A stretch of DNA of 64,000 nucleotides, from assembly GCA_011634665.1 (NCBI GenBank), contig WAEK01000001.1, forward strand, positions 3,160,001-3,224,000. The letters are read 5' to 3'. The notes below the pieces were generated by a model, which was not told the origin of the DNA, ran no database searches, and saw only the letters and a list, made by a program, of their open reading frames with translations. Source of the DNA: Mortierella sp. BCC40632 (lineage: Eukaryota; Mortierellomycota; Mortierellomycetes; Mortierellales; Mortierellaceae). Shown here piece after piece: positions 46,493 through 59,091 of this stretch (position 1 is the stretch's first letter; each line of letters begins with the position of its first letter). The translations under genes and the position numbers were made by a program.

Positions 46493-47659
46493 ATGGATAA
46501 TGAATTTGAACCTCTACAACGACATCTTATCGAAAGTCTTCCTTGCTGGCTGGCACCGACGCTTTGGAAGGGCAGTTGAGGCGATGTGAGACATGCAGGA
46601 AGCTCTTTTGGTGGCTGCGTCCATTCTTAACCCATTAGACATGGGCATGGGCATAGACATGGACTCGGACACCGAGGAGGACCTCAGTTTGATGACTCTA
46701 GAGATCATTTCTCATCAGGCAAAGCTACAGGATCTAGTGGACGAACTAACAGCTGCATTTCAAAATAAGGCTAAAGCCAAAAAAAAAAAAAAAAAAAAAA
46801 ACCTGGAGCAAGGAAGCACTGGTACCTTACAGCCAAGAAACTCGACGACTTTAGTGATCGACAGTGGCAAGGTATTCAGCGGATAAAAAAAAAGCGGCGC
46901 TCTACAAGCTCTTCACGAAAATAGAGGACCAGAGCGCATTTACTGCAAGAACCAGTCGCCTGTGAAGGTTCAGCTTGCTCTGACGTTGGATAGACTGGTC
47001 CATGTCGGGAGTGGACTCTCTATTGCTCGATGGGCAGATTACTGGGGCTTATCGGAGGCAAGCTGTATGAAGCACCTCGATAGAGTATTAGGCGCAATTC
47101 ACAATATTAAAAATCGCTATATTTTTTGGCGGGATTCAACGCAACGGAATTTGCGCGCAAAAGCTATGGCGGTACATGGATTCCCTGGATGTGTGGGATT
47201 TATTGATGGGACCACACTTCCAATCTCTTGCCGCCCTGAACACGATGGTGACTTCTATTATGATCGTCATGGAAACTACTCCCTTAACCTTCAGGTTATC
47301 TGCGATATGGATCGTAAAACTATCGGCACCCTTGCTGGCTATACAGGTAGGCGACTAGAACAAATTGGTGCTTGACTCCAAGCCTAGACGAAGTCAAACT
47401 AAAGAATAGGATAATACGACTGGTGTTGATATGTTGACTAACTTTCATTGGAATTGATAGGCCGATGCCATGGCCCATTTGTTTTCAAGCAATCTAGCCT
47501 TTGGGTCACCCATCAACAGTACAGTACTTTGACAATGGAGAGTATGTCATCGGAGATCCAGCATACCCTCTTTCTAAACAAACGCTGATACCTTTTAAAG
47601 GGGCCAACTTATCTGAGGATCAAGTTGATTTCAACACATCCATCGCACATTCATTGTAG
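46493..47659 (+). pseudogene. PIF/Harbinger (HARBI1-like) transposase pseudogene
   Basis: DDE nuclease of the Harbinger superfamily, broken. The plus strand encodes MDNEFEPLQRHLIESLPCWL, then KLDDFSDRQWQGIQRI and ALYKLFTKIEDQSAFTARTS in shifting frames. The core follows: VKVQLALTLDRLVHVGSGLS, RWADYWGLSEASCMKHLDRV, GCVGFIDGTTLPISCRPEHD, YYDRHGNYSLNLQVICDMDR. An intron at 47347-47460 (GTAGGC...GATAG) links AGYTG to RCHGPFVFKQSSLWV. A slip near 47515-47525 moves to YFDNGEYVIGDPAYPLSKQT, ending at TAG 47657. At least three frame breaks (one at an A9 run near 46885) make it non-functional. It sits 78 bp from the stop of FAD monooxygenase 2. Confidence 0.85.
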
Positions 47660-47737
47660 ACAAAGAGTTCCATTAATATGATATGATGCTGTTCTTTAAT
47701 TATGAGAATGAAATGATAGTGATAGTAAGTATATGCA

Positions 47738-50700
47738 TTAGTCGATTCGTCGGGGGCTAATCCGGTCCAACGATCGTTGTTCCCTCAAGATCGATGCGAC
47801 CGACAACTCTTGTGAATTCAAGGGAGACGAGGCCAAGGAGGACGAGGCTGATGATACCTTTCGTCCACCTTCCTTCTTCATCACCACGCCACTCATTCCT
47901 GGTCCATTCCCAATCTTGCCCGATGCCAACAAGGAGGAACTAGCGCCAAAGGACATGGGTTCATGCTGCCAACTGTTTCTCCGTCGGTGAGATCTCCTGG
48001 TTGGCGTTGGTGGCAACTCGGCAGGGGGCAGGCGTGGCAAGGCAGGCACTGGAGGGATAGGGAGTGAGTGCATTTGGTGGCTTCTGCGATGACCCTCAGG
48101 AGCATTTGATCGATGAGTCGTGTACGACAAGGTGGGCGAATGGCCGTATGGCGGAGAGGGCAGTGGTGGGAGTGGAGGCAAAATTGGGTGGGGTAACGCA
48201 TCATACGAGAGCGAGAGCGACCATGGTGCCGTAAACTCCATCATTTCTGATCGTGATCGGGAAAGAGGCGCGAGCGGTTGAAATTGGGGTTCCGGTTGGG
48301 TGACCGTGTGTCGACGGACAGTCGTGCGTGGGGAATGAGAGCCATGATGATGATGGTGATGATGATGGTGGTGGTGATGGTGGTGACCTCCTTGTCTGGA
48401 GGCCGCTGCTGCTGCTGCGGTAGCGTTCAACGAGGCGGCATCTTCGCTCATAAATCCAGGGACGGTGGCCAGCGAAAGAGAAGAAGAAGAAGGGGAAGAA
48501 TAGGGCGAAGAGGTACGAGATGTCCTAGGTGAGCCGATCTTGTCCTCAGGATGGTAGTGCAGGTAAACGCTGGGGATAGTTCGTGGAGGTGCTTGCGTCG
48601 GCAAAGGGGGTGGGACGTTAGATTGTCGGTAATAGTGATGATGGGAGCCATGAATCGAATGTGCCTTGCCTGGGCTCATCGGCCTACGTGGCGGTTCTGG
48701 CAAGTGAAGGTGAGAGTCATGGTCATGGTCGTGATCGTGATCGTGAATGTGATGAAGTTCAGCTTCGACAGCGGCGACGACGGTCTGAAGTTGTTGTTGT
48801 TGTTTTTGGAAGGACTCCCGCTCGGTGATCAACATATCCAGATATCGTTTCGAATACTCTTGCTTATACGCCTTAGCCGTGCCTCGGTCGGGGACCATAG
48901 GTATGTAAGACAATTGTGGTCGATTCAAATGTAACTTGTCAGTCGCCATGCGGAGAACCCAATGGGGGACATGACTAAACGAGACCTTGCGGACAAAGTC
49001 TGTCAGTTTGTTCTGAGCGGTCAGCACTCGACCAAATGTCCGTGATCCGGACACAACCCCGCGTGCGACTGGTAGACGTTCGTCCGCGTAGGTCTTGAAG
49101 GCGCGTGTGATCGATCCGATGGATTTGTCCTTCATCTCGTACAAGGCGTTCGACAATGCAATGCAGTCCATGATCGCTTGGATGGCGCCCTGACTATCGA
49201 GAGAAGAGGGTAGGTTTCAGTGCAATAACCGCCGAGGTCAGTTGATTTTGAATCATCAGGCACATTTGAAGTGGATCCAATCTCACACGGGAGACCCGGT
49301 TTCGGGGCTCAAATAAATATATCTTGCTCTCCATTTCCCTTTTCAAGCAACGCGAGGTCTGGTTATTTTTTTTTTTCTTCACTTACCCAGCAAACGGGAC
49401 CATCTTGTGACAGGCGTCTCCGATGAGCACCGTACGCTCATGGTGCCAGACCTTGAACATCTTCGACTCAAGCATGACCTTGGAGATCCGGTCGCTTGGC
49501 GTTGCATCGAGAATCTCGCCCACCGTACCAGGCTTGGCTGGCAGCGATGCTTTTCGTTTAGGCAGGAAGCCGCCCTGGCCACCCTGACTCGAATTAGCGG
49601 CTGCAGTGCCTGTGGAGGAACGAGAGGTCATGATCGACGCAGCTGAGGACGATGTCGTGGATCCAGAGTGAGTTTGGGACAGATGAGCCTTGTCTATGGT
49701 CGGGATTGGACCGGAATGGGTCGCCGACGCTACGTCGTCGTCGTGCCTGTCACCAATGTAGCTGCTAGCGCACGAGTTTGGGCTGCTATCTGAAGGAGCA
49801 CCACTGAGACAACTGCTGTTGTCACTCACACTCGCTGCATCACTTGTGAACGGATGGTCGTCGCTCGGCTTGAGGGTACAACGATTGGTTGTGGCGTTGC
49901 CACCGTGGCCTTCTTTGGGGACATAAGACGTGGTAAGGTCAGGCAGTGTGTAGTCGCGGACAAGGTCGCACACATCGGACGCCAACTCTGGCCACCACTC
50001 TGCGTAACTCTTTACTTCCTCCTGACCAGCTTCGCTCTCAGGCACGCGGCCACCAATGGACCATGCAAATCGGTTACCAACAATTGGAATCATCCAGACC
50101 TAAGGTGAGTTGTGTTCCAGGTTGGAGACAGCAAAATGGGACACAATCGATAAACCATAACGCACAGCAATAAAAGAATGACACGGGATGTTCAAAAGAG
50201 GAGAAGAAGAGGGTACTGTGTTAGAGACAAAGTGCAGATAGAATGCAGAGAGTATGAGCCACATTTGCAGGGTCGCTTGGGATTGCTCCCAGACCCAGGC
50301 CTGGGACGCATGCGACTTCCTCAACGAAACCATATTCAGTGGTGAAGGGTCATTGATTGTGGTGGGACATGGTGGGGATGTGTGAGCACTGTGCCACTTT
50401 CAGTGCCGCCTGCAGTCTGCGGCTGCAATTACATGCGGGCGTGCGGGCGTAGTCTGTATTAATAGACCCTCTCCCACGCGGCTCCCTTGGGGACAAGGTG
50501 CATGAGTAGGGTTGGGGAAGAAAAAGTGAGGGGAACAGGCAAGGGAAGGGCGGGGCGGATCGGGGTGGTGGTCTAGGGGTGCATTTACAATAGAGCAAAT
50601 GCATTTCCCGGATCGGGCCAAGACGAAGAAGAAAAAAAAAAGTCGTACGCCACGGAAGATTGGCAAGGGCCATCCCGGGGTACGTGCATGGAAGGGAAAA

Positions 50701-52000
50701 GAAGAAGAGGCGCAAAGAATGATCTTGGATCACCTACCATATATGGCCGTTTCTTGCCCATGACTCCATAGATTTCAACATGTTGGTCCTTCAGGACAGG
50801 GTACTTTTCGGGACTCAGGGGATCGGTGATACCAACCACACAATGTTGGTCAAACTTGAGCGGCTCCGAGTCTGACTTTGGGAGCATTCCTTTCTCCCTC
50901 AATGTCTTGTGCATGCACTGCCGCACTGCGCTGTAGGCACCATCGGCTCCGACAATGATATCGCCATGGTAGGTGGTATTGTCCGAACACCGAAGGAGGA
51001 CTCCGTCCTCGGTCTGGGAAGTGGAAAGGATCCGCTTGCCCATGAGGAGCTTGTTTGGAGGGATACGCGCTACAAGGACATTGAAGAGGTCTGGCCGGCC
51101 AAATACAATGCTGTAGTACCCATACCTAAGTGCACATGTTGAGTCATCGTCGCAGAAGAAAAACAAAAAGAAACCCGTTTGATCAGCCACTTTTGTCCGC
51201 AAAGGAAGGGGTGTAGCGGGCAGAGATGCGAGACTACATGTCCATCTGCCCGCCTTCGGAGTGTCAAGCGCGGAGCACGGACAACATTTGAAATAATGTA
51301 CTAACCTTTCCTTGAAGTGCTCGAGGTCCACCAAGCCCTGTGTGACCAGGTCCTCCTTGTAGAGATGGAGTCTGCAGGTAAACCTTGAGATCCTATAGAT
51401 GTCTTCCAGGATTCTGTCCAGCGAACAGACCGGAGCAGATCAGATACGAAGAGATGGTATACGTATCGTACACGAGGCAAAAAAAGAAAGAAAAAAAAAA
51501 TAAAAGGACATGGAACAGAACAGAAAAAAAAAATGGTTGAGTGAGAAACGAGATGGCTCTTGCGGCTGCGGTGGCGTGCCCCAGTTCACCACACCGAGTA
51601 GAAATAAAACTCAGCGCAACATATAGCTCTTGAGGCTACAGAATGGCTATAGGCTAGTCAACCCATGCATTTGCTCGCCTGAGAGGGTCTATGCCACGAC
51701 TGCACATCTATCAAAGACATCGGGGAAATCTTGTTACAGCGCGGGGGAGAAAAAGGAACGCCCAACTTACCCCAATTGTTCAAAGACTCGGAGGACTGTG
51801 CCATTGAGCGTGATAGCACTTCCGAGCGGGCGATGGACGTTGGACCGCTCAAAGATTAGATAGTCAATGCCCGCGCGCTCAAGCATGAGGCCAAGGATCA
51901 GGCCTCCGATGCCTCCTCCTGCAATTAGCACGCGGAACTTTGACTCGGGTGTTGTTGCTGCTGTTGCTGTTGTTGCTGGTGTTGATGTTGTTGTGGACAT
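47738..52000 (-). CDS. FAD-dependent monooxygenase, paralogue 2, long C-terminal tail
   Basis: Same group A flavoprotein family as the gene at 29454-32549. Exons 51771-52000, 51306-51413, 50738-51125, 49387-50099 and 47738-49193 give 964 aa. Motifs: FAD GxGxxG (VLIAGGGIGGLILGLMLE, about 25), DG (IIVGADGAYSAVRQ) and TVLIGDACHKMVPFAGQGA (about 467-482), here encoded by two ordinary exons. A Ser/Thr-rich insertion of about 130 residues precedes the last motif. After the catalytic part a tail of about 350 residues is rich in Pro, Ser and His, with (HD)n near 48725-48750 and a run of about 14 His near 48345-48390. The N-terminal STTTSTPATTATAATTP is a trinucleotide-repeat product. Three intron positions match paralogue 1. 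Substrate unknown. Confidence 0.9.
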
Positions 52001-55000
52001 TGTGGAATGTGTATGTGTATGTGTTATGTAAAAGTATTTTTGTACAGAGGGTGTGAGAGTGAGTCTCAGAGTCGTTCGGCCCAGAGGGGATAAGTGTGCG
52101 ACTCGTCTCGGGCGGGAAACAGTCCTGAGCAACCCTGGGCAGAAAGAAACGGAGGAGGGGGGCGAGTAGGAGAAAGGCGCGAGACAGTCGGAAGGACCCG
52201 AAAAGGAGGACCACGCGCGGTCAAAAGAAAGGAAGAAAAAAACGAACCCCGCCTTGATTCAGCAGAGGTGGCACGGCAGTCGGTCGTGGTGGGCAGGTGT
52301 TTGTGCCTGGATGTCTGAAAAGAAAAAGATCCTCTGGTCGTGCACGGAGGAATCGAGAGACGAGAGAGAGGGAGAGAGAGAGAGAGAGAGAGACACGCAG
52401 CGCACTGGGCGGTTGTTGGGGTGTGACACAAGGCAAACCAAAGGGCGAGGTGCAGGTGCAGGTGCAGACAAACTAAAGTGCAGGCGAAAAAAAAAAAGTG
52501 GACACGCAGAAAGAGAGGAACAGGCGGGCGGGCTTTGGCACCGATGACGATCGACGCGAACAACAAACAATCGTGGGACTGGAGAGAAAGACGGTCGGTC
52601 GGTCGCGCAGGAGAGGATGACTGCACAGGCTGGATAAGGGAGGAGAGAGAAGGAGCAGGGGAGAGGGGGAGAGGGACGGAGAGGACGCAAGGGGAGGAGT
52701 AAAGTCGTGTGGGTATATGGGAGGGGGCGTGAGGGATGAGTGTAAATGCAGGAAATAGGGGAGGATGAGTGATGCAATGCAATGAAGGGAATGGCAGCGA
52801 TGAAGATGAAGATGATCAGGCGTAAAATAAGCTGGGCGTAGAGACGTGGGTGCAAAAAGAGACACTGTGGAAAGGGAGCGCAATGGTCGAGCGAATGAAG
52901 AATGAATGCGAGAGAAAGAGAAAGAGAGAAAGAAGAGCCAAGAAGGAGAAGGAGCAATCAAGAAGGAGAAAGAGAGAGAAAAGCAAAGTCGGCCAAATTC
53001 AATGGCTCTGCCTTAGTAAGGCCAGGTAAAAAGGCACGGGCTCGGGCGACAGCTCGGACAAAGAGACCCTGGAGTTGTCCATGGCCGCGCCCGTCCGCAC
53101 TTGTCCGCGCCGCGGCTGTTCATCCGACAAAAGGGCCAAAAGTACTTGTTCCTGGAGGTCCTGTCCTCTTGTGTCTGGCTCTGCGCTCGACCCTGGCCCA
53201 GCCGGGTGACACATGAAGCAGACACTAGATTGTCGTCCAACATGCTTGATGATGATTGTGTTGACTCTTGAATGCCTTGTCTTTCGGTCTTTGCTGTCTT
53301 CCTGTGCTTGCAACAAACGAACATCCACGCCATGGCTTGCCATGTCTGCACACATGCACCCGTGCGTACACATGGGTCAAGTGCACCCACCAGGGGACAC
53401 CCATTCTCGCGCCTGCTCGTTTGTTCACTTGCTCGTACACATGTTCGCCTCCTCTCTCAACCTTCTCTCTTACCCACCCTCTGTATCCCCATGGGCAGAA
53501 GCGGGTGTGTGTCTCTGTCATCGTTGTTATTGTTGTCGGGCCGTCGCTGTTTATCATTGCTGCAAGCCAGGCCGGCTCACTGACTCTGTCCTACACAATG
53601 GTCCTGTCTCTTTCCCTTCCCGAGTACCAATTCTCTTTTTTATCCTGCCTCTATTTTTTTTTTCTCTCTCACTCACTCACACTCACTCACACACACTTTT
53701 CTCTCCCTGTCTGTCTCTTTCTATCCTTGGCCACTCAATGTCTACTGAGCCCTCGTTTCTCAACAACGACGACCACAGCCGCAGCTGTATACCATGACTC
53801 GATCCACACGACTGTAGTAGGCAATTGATCGACTGTCATTCTGCAAGCTGCAGAAGCACATTCGGAGTGCCCCTCGTCTCCCATTTAGAACTGAATTGCA
53901 TTCATTTTGTTCAATACAAAGCACCTCCTCATCCCCCCCTCCCCTCCTTCATAGACTGACAGTTGCAGAAAAAAAAACCACATCAAGCCTCTTCATTCTA
54001 CCGGACCCACCCCTGGACGCGTTAGTTCGCAGACCAGTGGGAGTAGAAAGAGTCCAGATAGCCCGCGGTATGTGGAAGGTATGTCTCAGCTATTTTTCCT
54101 GTCTTGATGAATATGGCTCCTTTCACCCCGCCCCGCTTAAAAAAGAGCGTCTCTACCCGGGCTTTTTGTCCATCGGGCCTCCCTCTCTGCCCTTTCTTTC
54201 TATCTTTCTATCTTTCTTTTTCAAGAATAAGAATAAGAATAAGAAAAAAAAAAAAAAAAAAAAAAGGGAGACGGTCGATACAACACCATTGCCCTGTCTG
54301 ACCAGAATCTCCAAGAGACAAACAAGCCAGGAGAGAGAGAGAGAGAGAGATTGAGAAAAAAGAGATAGAGGGTGTGTGAACTATCTTGTATAGCTTGCCC
54401 AAGTACTCATAGCCAAGTACTGACCGACTACTTGTGTATTTGAAACGGCCTCATTCACCCTCTCCTATCGGATCCTCTCATACTGTTGGTGGTCTTGCAC
54501 TTTGCTGGTGCACACACACACAAACAAGCACACGTATTCAACCCTCTTTCTGACTTCCGAGAAAAATGACGAACATGAAGGTTCAGTCTGTCAAGACTGA
54601 TCGATTGAGGATCCACCTTCTCCCCTCCCTCCGGGGATTTCGTTCATCCTCACTCTCACTGGAGCAATTGAGCACAACACAATACGGGAAACCATAAACT
54701 CGACCTCATTCACCGATCGTGTCCTCCTGGGTTTCTTTTTCACCTACGCCCATTCAAGGAATGAATGTCAAAAAAAAAAAAAAAAAAGGTCCGCTTGAAA
54801 CATGCTAGCTGAGAAGGATGTGCGAATGATATTGGGAAGAGGTAGGAAAAGGAAAAGAAAAAGGTGACAAGAACAGGAGGGCGAGGCTAGCGTCTACCAA
54901 CGAGATTCCCTCTCCCCCTGGTTCCTGAACAACGACCCCGACTGGCTGCAAAGAGCGGGAAGTAATAAAATGAACTGAAGAAAGCAAGAACTGGACAAGG

Positions 55001-58000
55001 ATGAGGATTACCTGGACTTTATCCGGTTTAGAGTTCTTCCCTCGACTAGCTCGTCTCACCTCCTTCTCTTTGTAGGAAAACATACTTAAAAAAAAAAAAA
55101 AAAAAAAAAATCTCTCTCTCTTTGTTTCTCTTTCCTTTGTACACCTCTGAGAACAAAAGGTGAGCGCAGACCAGCAAGTTGGGATCTTGATTCGTATGTG
55201 TACAAAAGACCTTCCCCGTCTTGATACCCTTGGACTTTGAAGAAAGTAGAAGTCTGCAGACTGCAGACTGCTGCAGACTGCAGCGCGAGAGAGGACCCCA
55301 ACAGATCTGGATCATAGAAGTCTGCGGATGTTAGCGAGTATAGAAAAAGGTGTGCGCAGAAGGCGCAGGTGTGTGCGAGAGGAGGAGGAAGAAGGCGAGT
55401 AAGGAACCGTGGTGCGACGAACGCCCCCGCTCCGACCGAAGAACAAGAGAGACCCATTCATACACATCCACGCATCCCAACCCACTATCCGTTTCAAGAT
55501 CCGCTGAGGAAAGAGAAGCAATTGGGAAAACAAGGAAACCATACTCCGCCCCTTTTCCCCCTTTTTCCCTGCCTGCTGAAGGCCGCATTGCATGTTCGAA
55601 TGGCCTAGGAGGATCTCGACCCGAGGCCTTTTTTGAAGGAGAAAAATATGAGGCAAAGGGGGACTATGGGTTCCACCACCTTCTCCGCCCCCTGTGTCCT
55701 TCTCTCTATCCCTTCCCCCTACCATTCTACTTGTCCCCTATTTTTTTTTCTCCATCTCCTGCTACTATCCCCAAGTACTCCATCTCCGAGTTCGGGGATG
55801 CGGACCATACAGGACCTTTGCTGATCTCCGTCTCTCATTCTTTATTATTGCAATTGGGGGCTCTTTGGAGTTGGACCAAGATCTAGTTTTTTTTTTTTTT
55901 TTTTTTTATACCAGTCATCCAAGTAATGAGATGCTTCTTTGCTTGCACAGCTCACCATTTTTTTTTCCTCGCACGCATCTTTTCCAATATTGTCAAACTG
56001 GCTTCCCCGCTAGCATAAGACATGGCAATAAGGAAATACCAAATACCTGGAGGTAGGAAGAAGAAGAAAATCCTTTCAGAGAGAGACAGAGATGGATCCT
56101 AATCAAGCGACTCACTTTTTTTTATTGGGGACCCCCAATTACTAACCATGCATGTTTTTCATCCATCGACATTGTCTCCCCTTTCTAATTGGAACTATGA
56201 GTGAGCGAGCGAAAGAAGGTGATGAGAAGGAAAGAAAGAGAGAGAGAGCAAGAGAGAGGGAGAGAGAGAGATGAGGATGGAAGACACGCCTTTTGGGACC
56301 CTTGCGTTTTTCTTTTGGAATGCATATGGCTGCAGCGACAACAGCCATGTGTGCCTGAAGAGAGAGTGGGACAAAGAAAGAGAGAGAGGACTCTTTTCAA
56401 CATAGCAGTAACGATACATTCTTCTCCTCCTCTTCCTCTTTCTCCCCCTCTTCTCTCAACGTCCATTGAGGAAAACATCTGGTCCAGTCAAAGATCAAGT
56501 CGGTCCATGCTCTAGGAAGGACCCAAACCAGTCTATTGATGACATGGTAAATCCTCGACCAGACCTCTTGCAAGTAGCTTTAGGTGATCCCGATCCCAGC
56601 TACTTTTTTTTTCGGTTGTTATTATTATTGTTGTTGTTGTTGTTGCTGTTTCTATTGTTGTAGTTATCAGTGTTGGTGAGCAGCAAAAGTGCGGTCCGGG
56701 TGCTGGAGTGAGCACTGTCCCCTCTTCACCTTTATATAACAAGGTTTTCTTTCCAGGTACCAGATATTCAACCGGTCGAGCAAGGACCTACCCATGAGAA
56801 TGGAAGGAGAGAACAAACGACACAGAAGAGGAAATATCAGAGCTTACCATAGACAAGGGAAAGAGAGAGGGAGAGAGGGCTTCATGGATTGCTCATCTAT
56901 TTTCATGTCTGCATAGAGAGAAGCCTGTACGTAGGCAAACCGAAGAAGTAGAGGGTATGGATGAGGGTAGGGGGGGGGGATATACAGAGAAAAGTACATG
57001 GAGAATAGACATGGTACGCGACGAAGGGTAAAAAGGGCGAAAATTGAGCACTCGGGGGAGTGCCGGAGAAAGAGACTGGCGGAGGTCAGTGAGAGAGGGT
57101 GACTATGAATGGTATACGAGCCTGCTACAACATACATGCTCACGGTTATCATGTGGGTGTTGTCTTTCACTACTTACTTCTCGCTTGGGGACATTCATCC
57201 TTGCTTCCTGATCGAACTCCAGCACATGGTACCTGGGCCAATCGGACTCCTCTTTCCTTGATGAAACTGACACAATTGGCGCCTTTTTCGTCTTCATTTG
57301 TCTCTCTTGAGGAATGGATACGGCCGATTTGGGCGGGAGTCTCTACGATAGCGTTGTCTAGACCCACTGCTGATGAATGAGTGTTGCGATGGCGTTTTTT
57401 AGGATAGGAGGAAGAGGGTTTTCTGCTCTTTCTCTTTCTCTTTCCCTTTCTCTTTCCCTCTCTTTCCCTCTCTTTCCCTCTCTTTCTATCCTCTCTCTCT
57501 CCCTCTCTCTTTCTTTTGGACTATTGCACTCGAGAAGGTGAACAGGAGTAAAAAAAAGTACATAGTCATTGTCTGTTAACACTGTTGCGAGACGAATGAA
57601 TAGCTCTATCGAGCTCAAGCATGATGCATACCTCGGGCAGAGTACTGAATAGGCACATGGTCCATGCAATTACCGATATGTAGAGCAAACCGAGGTCCAT
57701 TTGGTAAGCCATAGGTGAACCCTGCTCCTTTTTTTTTGCTACCCCTTTCTCCAACCTTCTGCCCACACACAGGCACACAAAGCAAACAATTGGACACACA
57801 AAGCTCTGTACGACGATTAGTGATAGGTTGAAAAGTAACCTCTCTCTCTTTCCTTTTGGACGACTTTCCCCAAAGGTACATGTAGACCATATATTTTGAT
57901 GTACTAACGGCCCTCCCAAGAATTGCGACAGAAACTCTCAATGTAACCTCCTCCTGAACAGCAACATTCTTGACCTCTCTACAAACCAAGCCAGTCATGT

Positions 58001-58985
58001 GGGCAGAGAGGAAAAGGGGCAGGGGTCATGTCCTTATGGAGGGCAGCTATCTCAGTCCAAAAGGTATGGAAATGGGATACAAATTAGAAGGGTTAAGCGG
58101 TAGCAGAGTAAGATGATCGTCTAACGCTTTGGCGGCAGACAAACATGAGGCCATGGAGTGTTCATTGCAATGTATGTGGAGTCCACGTATCCCCCTCCCT
58201 CCTTCCCTCCCTCTCTCCTTTGAAAATGTGCTTCCTCTCACTTTTTGCTTTTCGCTATTTGTCGGATTCCTGCTCCACAGGACCAAACGCCCTTTCGGCC
58301 TTCATGCACTATCCCTTTTTCAACTCGGACCATTACTTTTCCCTTTCTCTCACTCCACACATACCTTGAGGCTCAGTTACCCACGCCAGTTCAAGAGAGG
58401 GCAAGTTTTTATGCAGAGTCAGCTCTTTATGTCCACACGATGGTCCAGGCACCTAGATAGAGGATGAATATTCTCTTTCCCTAAATAGCGAGCAGAATGT
58501 CTACACTACTCTAAAAGTTGAGCTCATCTGCGGGTAAGATCTTTTATGCTCATACCTCTATTTGGGCGTCCATCCCTCCAAAGTCTTCCTTACCTGTGTG
58601 TACCCTCTCTCTCTCTCTCTTTTTTTTTTTTCCGAAAAAAAAAAAAACGCCATTCTCAACCTGACACAATTACGTCCGCATATAGGCGTGCCATCTCTCT
58701 CTCTGCAATATCGCCCAAACAATCTATTGAGCTCTTTGGAATGTATGCATGCATGCTTTTTTTTTTTTTTTTTTATTCAGGTAATGTACAATCTCTTACA
58801 AAAGGTATATCAGGGCAAATGAGAGGATGTGTAGTTGGATGAGAAAAAAAAAAAAAAAAGAGGGGATAAAAAAGAAAATGAGGAACAAAGGATGATGTAG
58901 AGTGGAAAGGTTGATGCTGGGACTAGGGTCTTCTATCATGTTTTACAGAATATGCGCTATTCGTGCCATGCAATAGTCAAGGGAG

Positions 58986-59019
<34 letters not shown>

Positions 59020-59091
59020 TAAAAAAAAAAAAGACGGCTCCTTGGCTCTTGGACAGGAGAAAGAATTGGTCCGAAACCTACTTGTGCGCCT
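52001..59091. other. 7 kb gap without a supported gene
   Basis: 52001-53000 is GA-rich on the plus strand (upstream of FAD monooxygenase 2), with (GA)n near 52371-52394. The rest is C/T-rich or AT-rich with many simple repeats: A runs near 54245-54265, 54770-54787 and 55086-55110; a CTGCAGACTGCAG cluster near 55253-55283; a TTTCTCTTTCCC-type repeat at 57425-57510; and (GA)n at 58990-59016. Open frames of 100-190 codons are low-complexity and show no domains. No tRNA or rRNA was recognised. Confidence 0.5.
57425..57510 (+). repeat. C/T-rich microsatellite-like tract
   Basis: Imperfect tandem copies of TTTCTCTTTCCC and CTCTTTCC units. Confidence 0.85.

Noticed and set aside
53213..53828. Overlapping 190-codon plus-strand frames rich in Ser, His and Cys
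   Set aside because: C/T-rich microsatellite DNA; three frames are open together and none shows a domain.
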